A DNA stretch of 52,557 nucleotides from Comamonadaceae bacterium PBBC2 (lineage in GTDB: Bacteria; Pseudomonadota; Gammaproteobacteria; Burkholderiales; Burkholderiaceae_C): positions 1 through 52,557 of the forward strand of contig NKIO01000020.1 of the NCBI GenBank assembly GCA_002255935.1, given 5' to 3'. Numbering within the stretch: the stretch's first letter is position 1; every line of letters starts with the position of its first letter. The notes under the pieces were generated by a model, which was not told the DNA's origin, searched no databases, and was given only the letters and a program-made list of their open reading frames with translations. Below, piece after piece: positions 1 to 7,286 of the stretch. The translations under genes and the position numbers were made by a program.

Positions 1-127
1 TCGCCTCGGTGTTCGAGCACCATGCGGACAGCGCGTTCGCGCACCTCGGGTGAAAAACGGTTTGATTTCTTGCTCATGGCTCCATCTTCTCAAAGTGTGG
101 GGCCTCCTCAAAACCCGGGGCGATTCA
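1..127 (-). mobile_element. Right end of an IS3-family element (cut by the window start)
   Basis: Bases 1-127 match 26506-26632, the right end of the complete element further on, without a difference that I can see. They include the terminal inverted repeat beginning tgaatcgccccgg (read leftward from 127) and the first 25 codons of orfA (start codon at 77-75, leftward). The rest of this copy lies left of the window, so I cannot say whether it is complete. It has the same orientation as the second copy, so the two are direct repeats about 25 kb apart. Confidence 0.93.
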
Positions 128-259
128 CCTCGGCCTCGTGCTCGGTGCAAGAGCTGTGGCTTTGAAGTGCCCATGTACAAAAAGTTCCTGACCTTTGGCC
201 CGCCGCTGTGTCCTCAGCACAAAACAGAGATGGAGCAGGTTGGCCCTTGGGAGGACTGA
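128..259 (+). pseudogene. 3' remnant of a zinc-ribbon-like gene cut by the IS
   Basis: The reading frame runs open out of the IS end and stops at 257-259. The non-IS part encodes about 43 residues with a CKSC motif and, 17 residues later, CPQH, which looks like a C-terminal zinc ribbon. SprT-like proteins have comparable C-terminal ribbons, but that is only a resemblance. No start of its own is visible, so this is most likely the tail of a gene whose front was lost when the IS arrived or through a later deletion. Confidence 0.5.
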
Positions 260-431
260 ATTTCTCCTAGTAAGTCCAACTAAAGGGCTTTGAGGCGTTC
301 ATGGACTCAGTTTTCCTGAGATTCAAAGGGACTTACTCATGAATGCATGATTTGCCGCCACCTCATTCGGTTTCCCGGGTTTTCATCAGAACCGCAGCCA
401 CAATAGCTATCAAAAAATCACTCCCAAGCTC
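260..431. promoter_or_regulatory. Leader region with inverted repeat upstream of the NYN gene
   Basis: No gene is visible here. A perfect 9-bp inverted repeat, agtaagtcc at 269-277 and ggacttact at 329-337, flanks a second, weaker pairing (gctttgag around 288 with attcaaag around 321). Together they could fold into a long hairpin just before the first gene of the defence-like run. It could be a terminator for the remnant upstream or an operator or attenuator; the sequence does not decide. Confidence 0.4.
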
Positions 432-2180
432 ATGATTCTTGATGAATACCCACTAAGTGACGAGATGCTGGCCTTTTGCAAGGCCGCGATAGAGGACATG
501 CCTGAGGCTCTCTTGGTTAGTGGCGCGCGAAGAATGCCGGATTTGTTCAAGGGCCTCAAACAGGATAAGCCCAATATAGAAATGCTGCAGCAGCGGGTGC
601 TGGCCAAGCTGCAACTCAAATCACCCCCACCGCCTATCCTTGACATCTTGCGCACGGCCACTTTGTCCGAGGCGCTGGTAGACGTCCTCAGTGAAAAAGC
701 GCTGCAGCAAGGCCTGCCCTCCCTGTTGGACCACTTTGGCCGTGTACCTATCCTTACAGCCATGCTGCTGGATACCCGCGACAGCATTCGGAAAATGGCC
801 CACGAAGAACTAGCCAAGCCCAGCAAAGACACAGCGAAAGCCAAGCTTCAAGAGCAAGATACCTTCAAGCACCGCTTCAAACCGCTGATCGACACCCTGC
901 GCCCAGTGCTGCTAGACGCTCCTTACCAAGCGCCCGCACCACGAACATCAGTGAGCACCGCCAAAATCGCCGCGCCCGCCCTCAGCAAAGAACATCAAGA
1001 GCGCGACATTCTGGCCAGCACGCCCTACCGCCAACTCCAAAAGGAGCGCAACGCCCTGGTTGCAGATCGCGACAAGTTGCAAACCCTGAACACCAAACTG
1101 GCCACCGACCTGGCTGGCCAAACAAGCCGCGCCAACACCCTGAGCAGCGAGCTGGTTGCCCTGCAAAGCCAATGGCGTACCAGCATCGCGCAAGGCATAG
1201 CCGATGGACTGCAGCACCGCCTGGCCCCCTGGCTTGCCCCAACCGAAAGTCTGGTCCTAAGCCTGCCCGCCAGCCAAAACGCCCTAGAGCGCGCACAACA
1301 AGTGCTGACCCGGCAAGCGCAACAGGACAAGCGTTACGGCACCCGCGCCCAAGTCACCGAAGAACTGGCTCAGGCCCGCAGCTTGCTGGCCGCACTTCAA
1401 GCCGCTCAGCAAGAAGCACTGCGCCCATTGCCTCAACTGGTTGACGAAATCCGCGTGCTGGCCACCCATATCGCCACTTCAGAAGCACGGTTGAACCAAA
1501 CCAGCCTGCAACCGCAAGCGCCTCAATTGCGGGCATTGGCTCAAACCCTGAGCACACTGCACGACATCGACGCCCTGCAAAACCACAAAAAAGCATTGGA
1601 ACGCACCATGCTGGCAGAAGCTTGGGGCCTGCCCCTTTGCCAACAAGCCTATGCTTTGATTGACCGTCAGGCCATGGCCATCTATGCCGAACACCATCCC
1701 GACCCCAAAGACATTCCACCACCCGTCACCCCCACGCAGCACCTGAGCGACTGCCTAATGCATGCCCGGCCCTGCCGCTTGCTGATCGACGGACACAACC
1801 TGTTGCCCAAACTTAAGCCCTTAATAGGAGCCAGTTACTTCAAAACAGGGCATGGACCAACCGCCCAAGCCCGCGCCTTGCTCATAGAGCGTGTCAAAAC
1901 CCTGACCGACTGGCATCCGCTGCTGCAAGCGGACATTTGGTTTGACAGCCCCGAGGACCAACATTGGAGCGAAACCGACAACCTGCGGGTGTGGTTTTCT
2001 GGGGGAAAGGGCTCTGACCGCGCCGATGGACGAATTCTGGAAAGTCTGCAATCTGAGGTTTATCGGGGTACCCAAACCACCCGCCTGGTTGTTACCGAAG
2101 ACCGCGACCTACTTGCAAAGGCGCATGCAAGGGGGGCGATTGAGGTGTCGCCCTTGGAGTTGTGGGCTATGGTGGGGTGA
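432..2180 (+). CDS. Coiled-coil protein with C-terminal NYN/PIN-like nuclease domain
   Basis: A 582-residue protein. Residues 1-140 are mostly helical and charged. About 185-430 is rich in Ala, Gln, Leu and Glu and reads as long coiled coil. The C-terminal domain starts near residue 447 with LLIDGHNLL and continues with WFDSPED, GSDRADGRI and LVVTEDRDLLAKA. The spaced acidic residues (Asp of IDGHN, Asp of WFDSP, Asp of GSDRADG, Asp of TEDRD) match the metal site of NYN/YacP-type PIN-fold ribonucleases. This suggests a metal-dependent nuclease, perhaps acting on RNA, held in a larger assembly by the coiled coil. It is the first gene of a same-strand run with the helicase 142 bp downstream. The ATG at 432 has no strong ribosome binding site; a start at 465 is possible. 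Nuclease fold: fairly sure. Target: unknown. Confidence 0.75.
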   Translation: MILDEYPLSDEMLAFCKAAIEDMPEALLVSGARRMPDLFKGLKQDKPNIEMLQQRVLAKLQLKSPPPPILDILRTATLSEALVDVLSEKALQQGLPSLLDHFGRVPILTAMLLDTRDSIRKMAHEELAKPSKDTAKAKLQEQDTFKHRFKPLIDTLRPVLLDAPYQAPAPRTSVSTAKIAAPALSKEHQERDILASTPYRQLQKERNALVADRDKLQTLNTKLATDLAGQTSRANTLSSELVALQSQWRTSIAQGIADGLQHRLAPWLAPTESLVLSLPASQNALERAQQVLTRQAQQDKRYGTRAQVTEELAQARSLLAALQAAQQEALRPLPQLVDEIRVLATHIATSEARLNQTSLQPQAPQLRALAQTLSTLHDIDALQNHKKALERTMLAEAWGLPLCQQAYALIDRQAMAIYAEHHPDPKDIPPPVTPTQHLSDCLMHARPCRLLIDGHNLLPKLKPLIGASYFKTGHGPTAQARALLIERVKTLTDWHPLLQADIWFDSPEDQHWSETDNLRVWFSGGKGSDRADGRILESLQSEVYRGTQTTRLVVTEDRDLLAKAHARGAIEVSPLELWAMVG

Positions 2181-2322
2181 TGAGGTTTGAACTATTCATT
2201 CAGTCGCTTACTGCCCTCTGAGCAATTTCCGGGATGAAAACACACCAGTCATTTTTAAACCCCAGAAAAACGTCTTTTTTTGATTACTATCTTTGCTGAC
2301 GCTGCAAACATCTGCTTAATTC

Positions 2323-5238
2323 ATGCTCATCACTCCCCACCAAGCCAAATACATTGCACACGATCTGACGCTGCAGCATTCAGGTGGCGGCATCGATCGG
2401 TTGGGGCAGGCCCTCTTTAACGCAAGCGTGGACTTGAACCCGCACCAGATCGAGGCAGCGGTTTTTGCATTGCGCTCACCTTTGTCTAAAGGCGTACTTT
2501 TGGCTGATGAGGTGGGCTTGGGTAAGACGATCGAGGCGGGCATCGTGCTTTGCCAATACTGGGCTGAGCGCAAGCGGCAGTTGCTGGTCATTTGCCCTGC
2601 ATCGCTGCGCAAGCAATGGGCACTGGAGCTGGAAGAAAAGTTCAATTTGCGCACCGTGGTGCTGGACTCGAAAACCTGGCGTGAGGCGCAGAGGCAAGGC
2701 CTTGCTCCGCTTCGCCAAAAAGCCGTAGTGATTGTGTCTTATGCCTACGCCACCCGAATTAAAGAAGAAATCCGGTCCATGGCTTGGGACTTGGTGGTTA
2801 TTGATGAAGCTCACAAATTGCGCAACGCGTACCGCGAAAGCAACAAGATCGGGCAAGCCATACGCTGGGCAACGGGTGACAGCCGTAAGTTGTTGCTGAC
2901 GGCAACGCCGTTACAAAACTCGATCCTTGAGCTTTACGGCTTGTCCACCCTGATTGACGAAAACATCTTTGGGGATCTGAATGCCTTCCGCAGTCAGTTC
3001 ACGGGTGCGGGTGGCGACTTGCAAGGTCTGCGCAACAGATTGGCCAGCTTTTGCAAACGCACACTCCGAAGGGATGTGACCGAGTACATCAATTACACCG
3101 AGCGTAAGCCACACACACAGAAATTCCGGTCTACCGACGACGAGCACAGGCTGTATGAGGCTGTGACCGCTTATTTACTGCGGGACGACAGCTATGCCAT
3201 TCCTCGTCGCCAACGGCATTTGACCGAGCTGATTTTGCGCAAGTTGCTGGCGTCCAGCTCATTAGCTATCGCGGGCACCTTGTCGGTGATGAAGCTTCGT
3301 TTAGAGGCCCTGCGTGAAGAAAAAATCCAGGCACAAGATGACTGGGTTGAGTTACTGATTGAGGACGAAGAGATCGAAGAAGATCTGCTTGATGAAATTC
3401 TGAATGAAGGCGAAGAGGAACAAGCCGAACCCATTGATCCAGCCAAGCTCGACCGCAAACGCCTGAATAACGAAATCGACGAACTTGACCGCCTGATTGC
3501 CTGGGCGCAAGGCATAGGCACCGACACAAAGACGACCGCTCTGCTCCAGGCACTGGAGGTAGGTTTCAACGCAATGGCTCAGACGAATGCGAATCGCAAG
3601 GCGCTGATCTTCACCGAATCCAAGCGGACGCAGGAGTATCTCAAGCGCTTTTTAGAGAAAAATGGCCATGCGGGCAAAGTGGTGCTGTTCAGCGGCACCA
3701 ACAACAGCCCAGAAGCCAGCAGCATCTATGAGCGATGGGTCACCGCCAATCAAGGCACGGGTCGCCTCACCGGCTCCCGCGACATTGACATTCGCACGGC
3801 ACTGATCGAGCACTTCCGCGACGAAGCCGACATCTTGATCGCCACCGAGGCGGCAGCCGAGGGTGTGAACATGCAGTTCTGCTCGCTGGTCATCAATTAC
3901 GACTTGCCTTGGAACCCCCAGCGGGTAGAGCAACGTATTGGCCGCTGCCACCGCTATGGACAAAAGCACGATGTCGTCGTTATCAACTTCTTCAACGAAC
4001 GAAACCATGCCGACCAGCGCGTGCTGGAGTTGTTGGCCGATAAGTTCAACCTTTTTAACGGTGTGTTTGGTGCTTCAGATGAAGTGCTGGGCACCATCGA
4101 GTCGGGGGTGGACTTTGAGCGACGGATTCTGGACATTTATCAAACCTGCCGCACACCAGAGCAAATTGACGCAGCCTTTAATGCCTTGAGGGCTGAAATG
4201 GACGCCTCCATTCAGGCTCGTATGCAAGACACCCGACGTCAGTTGATGGAAAACTTTGATGCCGATGTGCACGACCGATTGCGCATTCAGCTGCAAGACA
4301 CACGGACGCATCTGGACCGCTTCAGCCGTCGTTTTTGGATTTTGTCACGTCACATTCTTCGGGACAAAGTCTGGTTTGACAATGAGCGCTTGCATTTCGA
4401 CATCAACTCGCCTCGCCCAGCGGACATGCCGGCTGAGGTGCCCACAGGGCGTTATCACCTGATTTCGCGCAACCAACCTACGGACCCAAACTCACTGGCA
4501 GTCAATGATCTGAGTCTGGATGGTCACACCTATCGCTTGTCACATCCGCTGGGCGAATGGGTGGTCCACAAGGCCAAACAGGCCGACACTCCAGTGCAAA
4601 GACTTGTGTTCGACACACAAAAGAACGAAGCCCGCATCACCGTAGTTGATCAACTGCGCGGCCAATCGGGTGTTCTGACCTTGCAAAAACTCACGGTGGA
4701 CAGCTTTGAAAAGCAGGAATATTTGTTGTTTTCTGCCATGAGCGATCAAGGCAAAAGCCTTGATCAGGAAACCTGCGAAAAGCTCATGGATACCGTGGCT
4801 GCAACCGTTCCGGATGCGGTACAGATCCCCCCCGCCATGGTTCAGCGGCTCCAAGCTGAGGCTAAGCGCCATGCTGATGCCACCATTGCCCATGCGCTGG
4901 AAACCAATAACCAGCACTTCACAGAGCATAGAGACAAGCTCGATCGCTGGGCCGAAGACATGGAGTTGGCTGCTGAGCAAGCGCTTAAAAATACCAAAGA
5001 GCAAATCAAGGTTGCCCAGCGTGAAGCCCGCCAAGCCACGACGTTGACAGAGCAACAAACCCTTCAAGAACGTATTGCCAAGCTGGAGCGTCAAAAGCGC
5101 CGTCAACAACAAGAGATTTTTGACGTGTCAGACGAAATCCAGGACAAGCGCGAAGCCCTTATTGACGAACTCACTCGCCGTATGACCCAGAAGGTGAACA
5201 GCGAAAATCTTTTCACCATTGCCTGGTCTGTGAATTGA
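2323..5238 (+). CDS. RapA/SNF2-type DEAH helicase
   Basis: A 971-residue superfamily 2 ATPase. Motif I is LADEVGLGKT (around residue 65), motif II is VIDEAHKL (around 160), motif III is LLLTATPLQNS (around 190) and motif VI is QRIGRCHRYGQ (around 537). This is the SNF2/RapA pattern, which couples ATP hydrolysis to translocation on double-stranded DNA. An acidic insertion (IEDEEIEEDLLDEILNEGEE) lies near residues 345-370, between the two RecA lobes. The last 150 residues are predicted coiled coil. The gene lies between the NYN gene and the type III mod gene (67 bp spacing), so it probably works with them. Class 1 DISARM also pairs an SNF2 helicase (DrmD) with a methylase, but no DrmA or DrmB partner is seen here. 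Confidence 0.9.
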   Translation: MLITPHQAKYIAHDLTLQHSGGGIDRLGQALFNASVDLNPHQIEAAVFALRSPLSKGVLLADEVGLGKTIEAGIVLCQYWAERKRQLLVICPASLRKQWALELEEKFNLRTVVLDSKTWREAQRQGLAPLRQKAVVIVSYAYATRIKEEIRSMAWDLVVIDEAHKLRNAYRESNKIGQAIRWATGDSRKLLLTATPLQNSILELYGLSTLIDENIFGDLNAFRSQFTGAGGDLQGLRNRLASFCKRTLRRDVTEYINYTERKPHTQKFRSTDDEHRLYEAVTAYLLRDDSYAIPRRQRHLTELILRKLLASSSLAIAGTLSVMKLRLEALREEKIQAQDDWVELLIEDEEIEEDLLDEILNEGEEEQAEPIDPAKLDRKRLNNEIDELDRLIAWAQGIGTDTKTTALLQALEVGFNAMAQTNANRKALIFTESKRTQEYLKRFLEKNGHAGKVVLFSGTNNSPEASSIYERWVTANQGTGRLTGSRDIDIRTALIEHFRDEADILIATEAAAEGVNMQFCSLVINYDLPWNPQRVEQRIGRCHRYGQKHDVVVINFFNERNHADQRVLELLADKFNLFNGVFGASDEVLGTIESGVDFERRILDIYQTCRTPEQIDAAFNALRAEMDASIQARMQDTRRQLMENFDADVHDRLRIQLQDTRTHLDRFSRRFWILSRHILRDKVWFDNERLHFDINSPRPADMPAEVPTGRYHLISRNQPTDPNSLAVNDLSLDGHTYRLSHPLGEWVVHKAKQADTPVQRLVFDTQKNEARITVVDQLRGQSGVLTLQKLTVDSFEKQEYLLFSAMSDQGKSLDQETCEKLMDTVAATVPDAVQIPPAMVQRLQAEAKRHADATIAHALETNNQHFTEHRDKLDRWAEDMELAAEQALKNTKEQIKVAQREARQATTLTEQQTLQERIAKLERQKRRQQQEIFDVSDEIQDKREALIDELTRRMTQKVNSENLFTIAWSVN

Positions 5239-5305
5239 CTTTTCTCTTCATCAGAAACGGTCAGTCCAACCCATTGCCAAACCCAAACCGCCGCCCAAGG
5301 GAATC

Positions 5306-7276
5306 ATGAATAACAACAACGCCTCGAACCCAACTATCCAACAACTCGGCTACAGTCCGGACGCCCTGACTCAACGCAAAGCTGAACTGATGGCTCTTCT
5401 GGCCCAGGCCGCGCCCGAACTTATCAGCGACCAACAGTTGAATGTGGCCAAGCTGCAAGAACTCCTGGGGAAGGAACGCCTGGCTGCGGACGAGCATTAC
5501 GAACTGTCATGGGCTGGCAAAACTGCCGCCCGCCGTGAGATACAGAAAACCAGCAGCCACACCCTGCGGCCTGACGCTAACAACCCGGCTCAGGCCCAGC
5601 ACATGTTGATAGAGGGCGAGAACCTTGAAGTACTGCGCGTGCTGCAAAAAAGCTATTACGGCAAGGTCAAGATGATCTACATCGACCCGCCGTACAACAC
5701 CGGCAACGACAGTTTTGTGTACCCCGACAACTATTCCGAAACGCTGGACGAATACCAGCGCCGAACAGGCGAGAAAAACGAAGCGGGCTATTTGAACAAG
5801 CAAAGCTTGTGGAAAAAGAACAGTAAGGAAAGCGGGCAGTATCACAGCGCGTGGTTGTCGATGATGTACCCGCGTTTGTATTTGGCGCGTAATCTGTTGC
5901 GCGATGACGGTGTTATTTTTATCAGCATTGACGATAACGAGGCGGCAAATCTGAAGGTGCTTTGTGATGAGATTTTTGGCGCTGAAAATTTCGTAGCTCA
6001 ATTTATTTGGAATAAACAACATTCTCAGCAGCAGGGTTTATTTAAAAAATATCATGAGTACGTCTTTCTTTATGCGCGCAATGTTCAAATACACGAAAAC
6101 ATTTCAGGTGGTGAAGGTCTTATAGATGCAGGCGCCATGAAGAAAATATCAAAAGCAAATCCTGCTAGTGATTTCTTCTTCCCTGCTGGTGTCCGTTTTG
6201 AAGCGCCCGACAATTTCAAATTGTCTGGTACATATGGTGACTCGGAGCAGGTTACAGTGGTTTCCGGCACCCTGCGGGCCTTAAATGGTCGAACTGCTGA
6301 AGCAGTTACGCTAAGAGCAGGATGGACGCAAAAAGAACAAATGCGTGCATTCTTTGATGGTGAGGCTGTAGTAGATACAAAAGGTCAAAAAGTAATTGAA
6401 TTTTATTTGACCTCAACTGGAAAAATTAAATGTATTAAGGAGCGCTCTAAAATAACACCATCAACTCTCTTGCCTGAGTATGGAATGGTAAGTGAGCAGA
6501 CTGGTGCGTTGTCTGCACTTTTGGGTCATACGGTTTTTGATAATCCCAAACCAGTTGGAATGATTAAAGATTTTTTGCGTTGGTTTGTTACCGAAGATGA
6601 ACTGATTTTAGATTTCTTTGCTGGTAGTGGAACTACAGCTCAGGCAGTAATGGAGTTGAATCTGGACGATGGCCTAAATCGCAAATCGATTTGTGTACAG
6701 ATGCCAGAGGTAGTGGAAAAAACTAGCGAGGCCTACAAAGCTGGCTACCGAACCATTGCCGACATCACGCGCGCCCGAATCAATAAGGTCATCGCCAAAT
6801 TAAAAAACGAGCGTCCTGACCAAACCACCGAGCTGGCCTGCGCCTACTTCACTCTGGCCCCGTCAAACTTTAAGGTTTGGCAAGGTGATATGAACAGCTC
6901 AGAGGCATTGCGCGAGCAACTGTCCATTTTCCAGAGTGCTGAAAAAGGTGGGCAAAGAAAACAAGCGGATGCCCAAACCGCCATGCTCACTGAGTTACTG
7001 CTCAAACACGGCTTGGGTGCATTGGGTGTCCATGCCATCGCCAAGCCCCGTCAGGTTGCAGGGGCCACTGTCCATCGGGTTCTCATGGTCGATGACAAAA
7101 CCATGTGGCTTTGCTTTGAGGCCTACATGGATGCGCTCAAGGACGAAATCGTCAAAGCCATGCCCGCCCATGTGGTAATGCTCAACTCCTGTTTTGTGGG
7201 TGCAAAAGCCGACGAGCAACTTGCAAACTTGCAATTGGAGTTGGCTGGTCAAGACATCGGTCTGACCGTGATCTGA
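5306..7276 (+). CDS. mod: Type III restriction-modification methyltransferase (Mod)
   Basis: A 656-residue N6-adenine DNA methyltransferase of the beta class: the catalytic DPPY (in MIYIDPPYNTGND, around residue 125) comes before the SAM-binding FAGSGTT (around 438). The stretch between them is the target recognition domain. The partner Res gene starts 10 bp after the stop, the usual mod-res order of type III systems, in which Mod gives specificity both to methylation and to the cutting complex. The middle of the gene (about 5,900-6,730) is clearly richer in A and T than either end, which suggests that the recognition domain was exchanged by recombination. The last 200 residues look like the C-terminal part of other type III Mods. 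Methylated site: cannot be read from sequence. Confidence 0.95.
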   Translation: MNNNNASNPTIQQLGYSPDALTQRKAELMALLAQAAPELISDQQLNVAKLQELLGKERLAADEHYELSWAGKTAARREIQKTSSHTLRPDANNPAQAQHMLIEGENLEVLRVLQKSYYGKVKMIYIDPPYNTGNDSFVYPDNYSETLDEYQRRTGEKNEAGYLNKQSLWKKNSKESGQYHSAWLSMMYPRLYLARNLLRDDGVIFISIDDNEAANLKVLCDEIFGAENFVAQFIWNKQHSQQQGLFKKYHEYVFLYARNVQIHENISGGEGLIDAGAMKKISKANPASDFFFPAGVRFEAPDNFKLSGTYGDSEQVTVVSGTLRALNGRTAEAVTLRAGWTQKEQMRAFFDGEAVVDTKGQKVIEFYLTSTGKIKCIKERSKITPSTLLPEYGMVSEQTGALSALLGHTVFDNPKPVGMIKDFLRWFVTEDELILDFFAGSGTTAQAVMELNLDDGLNRKSICVQMPEVVEKTSEAYKAGYRTIADITRARINKVIAKLKNERPDQTTELACAYFTLAPSNFKVWQGDMNSSEALREQLSIFQSAEKGGQRKQADAQTAMLTELLLKHGLGALGVHAIAKPRQVAGATVHRVLMVDDKTMWLCFEAYMDALKDEIVKAMPAHVVMLNSCFVGAKADEQLANLQLELAGQDIGLTVI

Positions 7277-7286
7277 GGTACACGGT

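Noticed and set aside
432..5238. The NYN-helicase genes as a standard DISARM system
   Set aside because: The SNF2 helicase and a nearby methylase recall class 1 DISARM, but no DrmA helicase, DUF1998 (DrmB) or phospholipase D (DrmC) gene is present, and the methylase has a type III Res partner.
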